A DNA stretch of 6,896 bases from Spartobacteria bacterium (GCA_003136515.1 PLEU01000057.1:26085-32980), one strand, 5' to 3'; positions 1 through 6,896 are shown, counted from the first letter of the stretch. Made by a program: numbers and translations. The notes: generated by a model from the letters alone, not told the origin.

Positions 1-348
1 CCCAGCAGGAACGTTCTGGAATCAACCAGTAAGTCCCGCGCCGTGAAGGTTGCCGAGGAAGATGGGCTGGCGGTGAGGGTGTTGGTCAACAACAGTGCCC
101 ATCCAAGCTGCACCATTCTCGAAGTACAGGCACCGGACAGAATTGGGCTGCTCTATCATCTCATGCGTGCAATCTCCTATGGCGGAATCAAGATCGAGGC
201 GGCACGAATAGCTACAGAGCAGAACGCTGCACTCGACGTTTTCTACCTCCGCGATAAGGATGGGAGCAAGCTTAACACTGTTCAGGGCTTGGCCCGTCTT
301 GAACGGCGCATACGGGCTGCGGCCCTGCTTGCCGGAACTCCCAAATGA
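1..348 (+). CDS. glnD: [Protein-PII] uridylyltransferase, C-terminal ACT domain (3' end of gene only)
   Basis: The frame is open from base 1, so this is the 3' end of a longer gene; 115 residues remain before the TGA. GlnD is a cytoplasmic glutamine sensor that adds UMP to, or removes it from, the PII protein and so sets nitrogen assimilation. Full-length GlnD has a nucleotidyltransferase domain, an HD domain and two C-terminal ACT domains; only the last ACT domain is visible here. It shows the hallmark order TILEVQAPDRIGLLYHL (nt about 112-162), then KIEAARIAT and DVFYLRDKDG, which match the beta-alpha-beta-beta-alpha-beta ACT fold with the ligand-binding DRxGLL turn. The GTG at 43 lies inside this open frame and is not the true start. 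The stop overlaps the next start as ATGA. Another ACT-ending protein is possible, but the DVFYLRDKDG ending is typical of GlnD. The catalytic domains are outside the window, so activity cannot be judged. Confidence 0.85.
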   Translation, partial: PSRNVLESTSKSRAVKVAEEDGLAVRVLVNNSAHPSCTILEVQAPDRIGLLYHLMRAISYGGIKIEAARIATEQNAALDVFYLRDKDGSKLNTVQGLARLERRIRAAALLAGTPK

Positions 349-2918
349 TATCCCCGGGCAAGTGGATCATCTGCTGGAGAGCAGGGATACGCCCGTCGCT
401 TCGACATCCGCGAAACGCCTTCCTGAGTCTCCTAAGCATAGCGTTGGGAGTAGCGGTTTTTCTCTCCATTACCATTGCCAATCGGCGCGCAACGGAAAGC
501 TTTCAAAATGCCTTCACTCAAATTACGGGACGTGCAGATCTGGAGGTTCGAGGCGACCTGCCCGAAACGCTCTTTCCCAAGGTGCTAGGAGTCGAGGGAG
601 TTGCATCCGCGACCCCGTTGATTGAGGCATTAGTGACGCTCCCTGATTTCCCTGGGGAATCTATACACCTCGTTGGGGTTGATACGTTCTCAGCGGCAGA
701 CGTGCTTACCCTCCAACCGACGATTGGAACAGGCGGTCAAAGCGATCTGGCGGCTTGGCTCAACCCTATTGGATTGCTTGCGGTGACGCCGGAGTTTCTT
801 CTAAAGCACGAACTAAAAGTGGGGGATCACATCCGCCTTCAGGGAATGGGTGCCCCCCGAAACGTGATGATAGGGTTTAAGTTGGAAGGGGAGCCGCTCT
901 CGGGAGGAGCACAAGGTCGTGTCGTTGCCATGGATCTGGCAGCGGTTCAGGAGTGGACGGGAAGGCTAGGAAATATCACCACCATCCTCATAAAATTATC
1001 AAGCCCCGCCAATAAAGAGATGGTGATGGCGAAACTCCGGCCACTACTTCCTGACACAGCCACGCTTTCACCACCAGGGCAGCGAACACAACAGGTGGAA
1101 ATCATGCTCTCTGCCTTCAAGATGAACCTTTCTGCGCTCAGCCTCGTTTCTCTCCTAGTGGGCATGTTCTTCGTCGCCAACGCCTCTGCAGCAGCAGTCA
1201 TTCGCAATCGCGTCTCGCTTGGTATTCTGCGCGCTGTGGGTGTGGGGCGCAGGATGATACTTGGTATGGTACTTGGAGAAGCGGGCTTCATCGGTGTAGT
1301 CGGATCGCTGTTGGGTGTACTGGCGGCTCCATTTCTGGCCGATCTTTTGTCGGCGCCCGTCGCAAGGACTATAACGACACTATATCTTCCGGTGGAGGCT
1401 CGGGGTGGATGGCCCACCTGTTCGGAAGTAGCCCTCGGCCTTGTTGCCGGCGTGGGTGCCTCCGTTGTCGCCGCTTTGATCCCTGCACGGCAGGCCTCAC
1501 TGGTAGACCCGGTGCAGGTACTTCATCCTGGAACCGCGCCGGAGATTTTCCCTATTCCATCCCTACGGCTTGCTTTCGCTGGAGTGGCACTTGTTGGAGG
1601 GGCTTGGCTATTTTCTACAGCAGCTCTCGTAACCGGGCCCCCGGTGCTTGGTTTTGCCGCCGCGTTTCTTGTCCTGGCCGGATTTTCCCTCATGGTGCCG
1701 TGTGCCGTGCGAATCGTGACGAACCCGCAGGGTGGATTCGACAAAATGCTGAGGTTGGGCATGATCAGCCGCTTGGCTATGGAGCAATCGCGCCGATCAT
1801 TGCATCGGACCGCCCCAAACGTCGCCGCCCTCGCCGCCGCCGTTTCTATGATGGTCGGGATCACCGTCATGATCCATTCGTTTAGATGCAGCGTGATCGA
1901 CTGGGTTGGAAAGACACTCACCGCAGATCTCTTCATTGCCCCGGCTGCCAATGAGCTGTTGGGCCTCGTCCACACACTGCCTCCCGGTGCTGCCGAATGG
2001 TGGGAAGCACGGAAGTCCGTGCAGGCCGTTGGCACCTTCCGTGAGTTTGAGACACGCACTTTCCAGGATCAGGCAGTGACCCTAGGCGTTATTTCCGGTC
2101 CCGCCCGCGGGGCAATTGATTTTTTGCATGGGGATGACAAAAGGAAGACAAGGGCGCTTTTTTCGGGTGAGGGAATTGCCCTCTCTGAGGGCCTCGCCAG
2201 ACGCCTCCATCTTGGCCCGGGCGGAATCTTAGTACTAAGAACGCCCCGTGGCCCCTTGTCGCTGAGAGTTTTGGATCTCTATCGCGATTATACGCGGGAC
2301 CGGGGAATGGCCATGATCGGAGCTGACCAATTCTTTCGCTATTGGGGTGACCAGGGCGTTCATTCATTGGCGATCCTTTTCGAACCTGGCACACCGCCGC
2401 AAGTGATGGAGCAGGAGCAAAGAAACTTCGTCAAAGAATTCGGTGGCAGGGAAGCCTTTGCCTGTTATGACAATCGCACCCTGCGGTCCAGAATCGTGGA
2501 GATTTTTAACCAGACCTTCGCGGTCACCGCCGTCCTGAGGACCATTTCTATCGCAGTTGCAGTTGGAGGCGTCATGCTTACGCTGGGAATGCTGGTGCTG
2601 GAGCGAACCCGCGACATCGCAGTACTGCGCTCCATGGGAGCTTCAGCTCTTCAAATTATCCAGATGATGCTGACTGAGGCGGCCATGATCGGGATAATCG
2701 CCAGCCTGATGGGACTCTTGAGTGGCTCTGCACTTGCGCTCGTCCTGACTTGGGTGATCAACAAGGTATTCTTCGGTTGGAGCATCGATCTTTCGTATCC
2801 TTGGTTGGATCTGATGGCTGTGCCATTCTGGATGACGGCCGCTGCTTTGGTGGCGGGAGTCGTGCCAGCATGGCATGCAGCCCGAATTACCCCTGCGGCT
2901 GCTCTCCGGATGGAATAA
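345..2918 (+). CDS. FtsX-like ABC transporter permease with two FtsX domains
   Basis: This is an 857-residue inner-membrane permease of the large double-FtsX class (the YbbP/DUF214-like arrangement), about twice the length of LolC or MacB-type single permeases. Reading hydrophobicity, segments lie near residues 25-45, 262-287, 305-330, 361-382, 405-427, 432-457, 490-512, 726-752, 775-803 and 823-845, giving about ten. Two large extracytoplasmic loops (about 46-260 and 513-725) follow segments 1 and 7. Each FtsX core carries the family signature: LGILRAVGVGRRMILGMVLGEA followed by a Gly-rich helix (292 onward), and IAVLRSMGASALQIIQ (738 onward). Each core ends in PARxAxxxxP-type text: IPARQASLVDPVQVL (379) and PAWHAARITPAAALRME at the extreme C-terminus. 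Such permeases work with a LolD/MacB-type ATPase to extract or export lipids, lipoproteins or peptides; no ATPase is encoded here, and the substrate is unknown. The ATG overlaps the glnD stop by four bases, which supports this start and suggests coupled translation; only a weak GGA lies upstream. Confidence 0.9.
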   Translation: MISPGKWIICWRAGIRPSLRHPRNAFLSLLSIALGVAVFLSITIANRRATESFQNAFTQITGRADLEVRGDLPETLFPKVLGVEGVASATPLIEALVTLPDFPGESIHLVGVDTFSAADVLTLQPTIGTGGQSDLAAWLNPIGLLAVTPEFLLKHELKVGDHIRLQGMGAPRNVMIGFKLEGEPLSGGAQGRVVAMDLAAVQEWTGRLGNITTILIKLSSPANKEMVMAKLRPLLPDTATLSPPGQRTQQVEIMLSAFKMNLSALSLVSLLVGMFFVANASAAAVIRNRVSLGILRAVGVGRRMILGMVLGEAGFIGVVGSLLGVLAAPFLADLLSAPVARTITTLYLPVEARGGWPTCSEVALGLVAGVGASVVAALIPARQASLVDPVQVLHPGTAPEIFPIPSLRLAFAGVALVGGAWLFSTAALVTGPPVLGFAAAFLVLAGFSLMVPCAVRIVTNPQGGFDKMLRLGMISRLAMEQSRRSLHRTAPNVAALAAAVSMMVGITVMIHSFRCSVIDWVGKTLTADLFIAPAANELLGLVHTLPPGAAEWWEARKSVQAVGTFREFETRTFQDQAVTLGVISGPARGAIDFLHGDDKRKTRALFSGEGIALSEGLARRLHLGPGGILVLRTPRGPLSLRVLDLYRDYTRDRGMAMIGADQFFRYWGDQGVHSLAILFEPGTPPQVMEQEQRNFVKEFGGREAFACYDNRTLRSRIVEIFNQTFAVTAVLRTISIAVAVGGVMLTLGMLVLERTRDIAVLRSMGASALQIIQMMLTEAAMIGIIASLMGLLSGSALALVLTWVINKVFFGWSIDLSYPWLDLMAVPFWMTAAALVAGVVPAWHAARITPAAALRME

Positions 2919-3005
2919 ACGGAAAAAAATCTAAATTTTTTGAAAAAGATGTTGCATATCGGGCAAAAACCCATAAGATCAACTTATTGAAAGATTGTTC
3001 TGGGG

Positions 3006-3049
3006 GGAACAACAGGCCGTCGTACCTTTGGTGCGGCGGCCTGTATTCC
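3006..3049 (+). terminator. Strong intergenic hairpin, probable transcription terminator after the permease
   Basis: Bases 3012-3026 pair with 3030-3044 in an uninterrupted 15-bp stem (13 Watson-Crick pairs and two G-T wobbles) with a three-base TTT loop. After a small internal bulge, GGAA at 3006-3009 can also pair with TTCC at 3046-3049. The stem is GC-rich and lies about 90 bases after the permease stop and before the next promoter candidate, as expected of a factor-independent terminator. The trailing tract is poor, though (ATTCCTTAT instead of a run of T), so it could instead act as an mRNA 3'-end stabiliser or a processed RNA structure. Confidence 0.5.
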
Positions 3050-3146
3050 TTATGAGGTAGATGGGTGTCGAACAAAGCAAGAGCGGGCGTGCGCTTAATT
3101 TAAACGCTGCATCCATGTGACCAGCACCTTACTTTAAGAATTCCCA

Positions 3147-3176
3147 TTCACAAAGAGCATGGGCCTTGAGCATAAT
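3147..3176 (+). promoter_or_regulatory. Candidate sigma-70-type promoter for the TamB-like gene and yicC
   Basis: TTCACA at 3147-3152 matches the -35 consensus at five of six positions. CATAAT at 3171-3176 matches the -10 consensus at five of six. The spacer is 18 bases, within the normal range. Transcription would begin near 3183, leaving a leader of only about 16 bases before the ATG at 3200. The position after the intergenic hairpin and directly before a gene fits a promoter for the second transcription unit. This is a match to the E. coli consensus in an organism whose consensus is unknown. Confidence 0.38.
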
Positions 3177-3199
3177 TAGGCTTCTTTCCACAAAAACCC

Positions 3200-6100
3200 A
3201 TGGCTTCCCAACCGAGCTTTGCTGAAAGGCGTGAACAACGCCCCGCCCGTTCAGCAACCCCTGCCGCATGGATGGCCTTTGCATTATTAGCGATTCTTAT
3301 TACTGGGTGGGTCTTTTTTAATCCCATCGTATGTGGAATCATTAGGCTTGGGCTCCAGACTGCGGCATGGAATCAGGGGGTCGAACTCACCATCGATCAT
3401 CTGATGCTGACAAAAAGCGGTTACGTTCAAGCCAGTGGAGTTGTCGCCTCCTTTGGAGCGGCAAACCACCGCAGTTCTTTGAAAAGCGATTGGATTGAGG
3501 TGCGATTTTCCCCTCTTCCTGCGCTGATCGGACTTTCGCGTGACACGCAGGGCCCTCTGATTCGGGAAATCCTGGCAGGAAATACGAAACTGCTGATTGA
3601 CAGGCGCGGCAAGGTTGCTGAAACAGCAGACGTAGGAACAAGGGAGCGATTTCGTTACCAGTTGCCTTGGATGGGCTCTTTACCCGGCAGCTTCTCTGCT
3701 GGACCGGTCGATCTGATCGTGATCGGTGACGACTATCGGATTTCAACCAGCGAGCTGATGCTTTCCCTCCCTAATCGTTGGGCTGGAGCAGTATGGTATT
3801 CGGAAGCTGCGCTGGATGTCGGGTCGGCACATCAGGTGTTCCCGGCTGCATCAGCTCAGGCAAGCTGGACCGGTTCCACACTTCAGATCGGCCAGTTGTA
3901 TCTCGCCAATGACCTTCAGCTAAACGAGCTTACGCTGACACCATTTCGGGATCGGTTAGAATTTGGAGTGCGCGGTACCGTGGATGAAGGGTTGCTCCGC
4001 GGGGATGGAGCGATCGGGTTTTCCAACAATAGGAATGTGTTGGACGCCACGATAGTTGGAGAAAACCTCAAAATTGAATCCCTCCCCATGCTGGCGAAGC
4101 AAGAAGTGCAACACACGTCCGGAACCATCAGACAAGGACGCTTCACTTTTCGGGGAGATCCGGACAGGCCGCTGGAGGCAGAAAGTTCCCTGCGACTGGT
4201 AGCTGATGCCTTCCGCTGGGAGGGGAGGGGATGGGACTCCCTTAGGGTGGCCGCCACGCTTACGGGACGCGTGCTAACACTTTCTGAGTTAAGCCTTCAT
4301 CAGAAAGACAACGAAGTGGAGGCAGAGGGACAGAGCAACCTTCCAGAAGACTGGCACCAAGCGCTTAAGGCACCGTTCAGTGCGACATTCCATGCAAAGT
4401 TGGAGGATGCGGGGGCGCTCGCTGCACTTGGAGGCACCGAGTTTTCCCAACTCTCCGGAGGTCTTGCCCTAGAAGGGGCGATCAAGGGCGCAGAAAACAA
4501 GGCTGAAGGTTACTGCACGCTCCTTGGCTCAAAAATGAAGCTTAGAAATCTGCCGCTTGACTGGCTTCGCGGATGTCTTCTTTTTGAAGGTGAAAAAACA
4601 AAGCTAAGCTATCTGGAGGCCTGGAGCGGGGATGACCGGGTCGAAATGGAAGGTAGCGTTTTGAACAGCAGGCCCCATACCTATGCGGCCATGGCGGAAT
4701 TTAACATGGGAAATCTGACAAAGCGTCTTGCGGAGCTCGGGATTTCCACAGCTTCACAAATCGGGGGTGGTGCCGCCCAAGGAACTTGGCATGGTGATGG
4801 TTCGACAAAGGGTCACTCTGGTGCCTTTCAGGTGAAGGTTGCAAAATGGATCAGCCCGTGGACGACAGCGGGCATGTCTGGGAGCTTCGAGGGCACTTAT
4901 TCGCCCGGTCACCTCTATTGCTCCAAGGCAGAGTTTCAGCAGAATGAGCTGAGGCTTGATCTGCAGCTTGCGGCTTCCCCAACCCGACTTGAGGCAAAAT
5001 CAATCACGGCAGTTCGTGATGGAAAAACTGATCCGCTGGTCAGAGGGGATTTTTCGCTACCGGTCAATGCCCCTGCGCTGTGGGAGACGGGCGATCTGAT
5101 TTCAAACCTCCAAATGGGGAATCCACTTGCCCTTCATCTGACCTTGCATGGCATCAAAGCAGAAGAATTGGCCGATCTTCTCGGGCAACATATTCCTGCA
5201 ACCGGGTCATTGGAGGGAGAGTTGTCGGCGAGCGGCACCCCAGAAAGCCCCGAGATTCACAGCACGCTGAAAATCGCTAAGTTAACGCTCCCTGATTCCT
5301 CCAGCCTCGCCGGTCTAACCTTGAAGTTTGATTCCACCGGCGGGAGGGCAACGTGCAGCCTTGTTCAGGAGTCGGCAACGAATTCTCCGATGAACCTGCA
5401 TGCCGAGTCTCCATTTCGAATCGTGGCTGACAGGGGGGGCTTGCGCGTAGCTGACGGGACTTCGGCCGTACGCGCACAAGCCAACCTTCATGGAGTGCCC
5501 GTGGATGGCTGGATTTCCCTCTTTGGCGGTTCTGCATGGGGTGTTCGCGGGGGGGTGCTTGACGGGTCGCTCACGGTTGGTGGCACTCTTGACAAACCCT
5601 CTGTGGAAGGGAGTTTGATGCTTACAGCTCATTCGGTGGAGGTGCCGGGCTTGTCGGCACTGACTGGAATAACACTTCCGATTAACTGCTCGCTGAGCAA
5701 AGCCACGACCACGGGAGGCACTGCGCTTTATGGTGATAAACCTCTCGCTCTTTCCGGTGAATTTGACTGGCATGATGACCCATGGAGGGGACATATCGAT
5801 TTCTCAGGCAAGGATCTTCCGTTTCCCGAAATCGCGGGATTGGCAAGCCGCGGTGATGCTGAAATGAGCGTTCTGGCGCAGGGAACAAATCCAGCTCTAG
5901 TGGCAGGCACCCTTGTGGCTAAAAACATTATAGGCACCTTACCAACAGTGTTGACCCCCTTTTTTTCGCCGCCCGGATTTGTTTTAAACACAGAGGAGCC
6001 GATCTTTCCTGCCTACAGCGGAAGCTCTCTTGCGGGGCTAGTCCAGTTGAATATCAATGTCAGAACAGAGGGGCCGCTTTTGTTGTCAGCTAGACCCGGC

Positions 6101-6625
6101 CATGAAAAGGAGAAGTTACAGACAGATCTTCATCTGAAAGGGGCACTCGGCGCTCCCCGATGGACAGGCAAAATTATCGCACTAAACCATACGATTGAAC
6201 TGCCGGTTGGAACCTTTGTCGTTCCAGAAACGATACTACAGAATGTTGAGGGAGGACGGGAGCAAATCGAGACAACAGCTTTCGGGATGACCCCCTTGGG
6301 CTTTTGTGTGATCAGGCAGAGTGGATCTATTAATAGCAACCCGTGGTTCGAGGCGGTGGCGGAGCGACCAACCGGAACCGCGGCAGACATGCTGCTGGCG
6401 TTGGCGACATCACCCTCCTCAGCAAGCATATCAACGCCTCTCAATCAGATGAACGCCTGGATCCGTCAGGACACCTTTTTTGCGATCCCGCCGATTGGTT
6501 GGATTACCCGCAGAGAGGAAAGCAACGAGCCCGATTCTCTGGGATTTTACGGAAATCCCTGGTGTATGAGCCTCGTCCAAGCGACCACAACCTTGCCGGA
6601 ATCGACGAGCCCGGCTAAAAACTGA
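3200..6625 (+). CDS. AsmA/TamB-like (bridge-like) envelope assembly or lipid-transfer protein
   Basis: This 1141-residue protein has a basic N-terminus (REQRPAR), one membrane segment (about residues 22-44) and then an almost wholly beta-strand-like remainder, as in inner-membrane-anchored AsmA, TamB and YhdP proteins. These span the periplasm as a hydrophobic groove and help phospholipid movement or outer-membrane protein assembly. Residues about 57-135 follow the AsmA-family opening: an amphipathic segment, 'GVELTIDHLMLTKSGYV', then 'LPALIGL' and a strand ending in 'TKLLIDR'. Four regular repeats have the form G-x4-P preceded by a short strand and Gly: G319/P324, G679/P684, G795/P800 and G981/P986; a degenerate copy lies at G895/P898. 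The last copy, GALGAPRWTGKI, with 'IELPVGTF' after it, strongly resembles the TamB C-terminal (DUF490) domain. The tail after about 1080 does not look like classical TamB. ATG 3200 was chosen because it keeps positive charges before the membrane helix; ATG 3272 would start inside the helix. No Shine-Dalgarno precedes either. No TamA/BamA-like partner is visible. TamB proper is not certain, so no symbol is given. Confidence 0.75.
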   Translation: MASQPSFAERREQRPARSATPAAWMAFALLAILITGWVFFNPIVCGIIRLGLQTAAWNQGVELTIDHLMLTKSGYVQASGVVASFGAANHRSSLKSDWIEVRFSPLPALIGLSRDTQGPLIREILAGNTKLLIDRRGKVAETADVGTRERFRYQLPWMGSLPGSFSAGPVDLIVIGDDYRISTSELMLSLPNRWAGAVWYSEAALDVGSAHQVFPAASAQASWTGSTLQIGQLYLANDLQLNELTLTPFRDRLEFGVRGTVDEGLLRGDGAIGFSNNRNVLDATIVGENLKIESLPMLAKQEVQHTSGTIRQGRFTFRGDPDRPLEAESSLRLVADAFRWEGRGWDSLRVAATLTGRVLTLSELSLHQKDNEVEAEGQSNLPEDWHQALKAPFSATFHAKLEDAGALAALGGTEFSQLSGGLALEGAIKGAENKAEGYCTLLGSKMKLRNLPLDWLRGCLLFEGEKTKLSYLEAWSGDDRVEMEGSVLNSRPHTYAAMAEFNMGNLTKRLAELGISTASQIGGGAAQGTWHGDGSTKGHSGAFQVKVAKWISPWTTAGMSGSFEGTYSPGHLYCSKAEFQQNELRLDLQLAASPTRLEAKSITAVRDGKTDPLVRGDFSLPVNAPALWETGDLISNLQMGNPLALHLTLHGIKAEELADLLGQHIPATGSLEGELSASGTPESPEIHSTLKIAKLTLPDSSSLAGLTLKFDSTGGRATCSLVQESATNSPMNLHAESPFRIVADRGGLRVADGTSAVRAQANLHGVPVDGWISLFGGSAWGVRGGVLDGSLTVGGTLDKPSVEGSLMLTAHSVEVPGLSALTGITLPINCSLSKATTTGGTALYGDKPLALSGEFDWHDDPWRGHIDFSGKDLPFPEIAGLASRGDAEMSVLAQGTNPALVAGTLVAKNIIGTLPTVLTPFFSPPGFVLNTEEPIFPAYSGSSLAGLVQLNINVRTEGPLLLSARPGHEKEKLQTDLHLKGALGAPRWTGKIIALNHTIELPVGTFVVPETILQNVEGGREQIETTAFGMTPLGFCVIRQSGSINSNPWFEAVAERPTGTAADMLLALATSPSSASISTPLNQMNAWIRQDTFFAIPPIGWITRREESNEPDSLGFYGNPWCMSLVQATTTLPESTSPAKN

Positions 6626-6627
6626 CC

Positions 6628-6896
6628 ATGGAAAGCATGACTGGTCATGGCAGGGGCTCGGCAGAGCAACCGGGTCAATGTATAACTGTGGAATGTGCTT
6701 CTGTGAACCGCAAGGGCTTGGAAATCGCCGTCGCATTACCCAAGCCATTAATCACACTTGAACCGAGAGTACGTGAATCAGTCCAGCGAGCTGTGCGCCG
6801 AGGGCGGGTGAATGTTACCATTGCACTTGAATCCTCCGGTGATGGCTTCCAGCAGACTGTTGTCGACAAGGCCGCGGCGCGGCGCGTGTTGATCCG
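6628..6896 (+). CDS. yicC: YicC/YloC family endoribonuclease, N-terminal part (gene runs off the window)
   Basis: Eighty-nine full codons are visible of a gene usually about 290 codons long. The family is a cytoplasmic oligomeric endoribonuclease implicated in small-RNA and mRNA turnover, with an N-terminal YicC-like domain and a C-terminal DUF1732 domain. The N-terminus MESMTGHGRG matches the near-universal SMTGxGR opening. It is followed by VECASVNRKGLEI, LEPRVRESVQRAV and RRGRVNVTIAL, which line up with the family pattern SVN-x-R/K, LEP-x-(V/I)-R and RG-(K/R)-V-x-(V/C). The usual Phe of SMTGFGR is His here. The ATG at 6628 gives the normal two to three residues before SMTG; the internal ATG at 6637 would remove conserved sequence. 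The start lies two bases after the previous stop without a visible Shine-Dalgarno sequence, so translation is probably coupled to the upstream gene. The C-terminal domain lies outside the window. Confidence 0.93.
   Translation, partial: MESMTGHGRGSAEQPGQCITVECASVNRKGLEIAVALPKPLITLEPRVRESVQRAVRRGRVNVTIALESSGDGFQQTVVDKAAARRVLI

Noticed and set aside
947..1417. A 156-codon frame on the minus strand inside the permease gene.
   Set aside because: It lies opposite a clear FtsX-family reading frame and shows only the Arg/Ser/Pro-rich composition typical of antisense frames, with no recognisable domain.
1409..1885. A 158-codon plus-strand frame in another phase within the permease.
   Set aside because: It overlaps the inter-domain membrane segments of the permease, is rich in Arg and Cys, and looks like an out-of-phase shadow.
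2923..2941. A7 and T6 runs forming an AT-only inverted repeat just after the permease stop.
   Set aside because: The stem has no GC pairs and would be unstable; the hairpin at 3012-3044 is a far better terminator candidate.
2952..2979. Possible promoter TTGCAT (2952) and TAAGAT (2974) with 16-base spacing.
   Set aside because: Only about three and four of six consensus matches, and transcription from it would run into the strong hairpin; the pair at 3147-3176 is better.
3061..3120. A 19-codon frame (ATG to TGA) just after the hairpin, with GAGG at 3054-3057.
   Set aside because: The spacing from GAGG to ATG is only three bases, no promoter is evident just before it, and frames of this size arise by chance; comparison with relatives would be needed.
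3272..3274. Alternative ATG start for the TamB-like protein at residue 25.
   Set aside because: It would begin inside the membrane helix and lose the positively charged N-terminus; it has no better ribosome-binding site than the ATG at 3200.
5315..5794. A 159-codon minus-strand frame inside the TamB-like gene.
   Set aside because: It is opposite the conserved repeat region of the TamB-like protein and has no recognisable motif or translation signal.

Overview
This looks like an ordinary chromosomal stretch from a diderm (Gram-negative-type) bacterium. By eye the GC content is a little above 50%. Everything is on the + strand and tightly packed: the 3' end of a glnD-type gene, a complete double-FtsX ABC permease, a complete AsmA/TamB-like envelope protein, and the 5' end of yicC. 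The TamB-like protein argues for an outer membrane. The proteins are not close to the enterobacterial versions. The general style (a long, diverged TamB-like protein directly before yicC, and starts without Shine-Dalgarno sequences) would fit the PVC group, perhaps Verrucomicrobiota, but this is a weak inference. I saw no mobile element, CRISPR array, rRNA or tRNA, and no sign of recent transfer.

Layout: bases 1-348 encode the last 115 residues of the PII uridylyltransferase GlnD, covering its C-terminal ACT domain. The stop overlaps the start of the permease by four bases (ATGA, 345-348), so the two are probably translationally coupled. The permease (345-2918) has about ten membrane segments and two FtsX cores. 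No ATPase partner lies in the window. The 281-base gap 2919-3199 holds an AT-rich stretch, a strong hairpin (core 3012-3044) that probably ends the first transcript, and a good candidate sigma-70 promoter (3147-3176) just before the next gene.

The second unit starts at 3200 with a 1141-residue, singly membrane-anchored protein of the AsmA/TamB/YhdP type, which is predicted to form a long beta-groove in the periplasm. Two bases after its stop comes yicC, which encodes an RNase and runs off the window. The two complete genes both concern the cell envelope (an FtsX-type lipid or lipoprotein extruder and a bridge-like lipid-transfer or assembly protein). The flanking genes concern nitrogen signalling and RNA turnover. 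A functional link between permease and TamB-like protein is plausible but rests on adjacency only.

I did not find a clearly new system. The most useful second looks are the orphan permease coupled to glnD, the atypical C-terminus and regular Gly-x4-Pro repeats of the TamB-like protein, the nearly leaderless promoter arrangement, and the intergenic hairpin.
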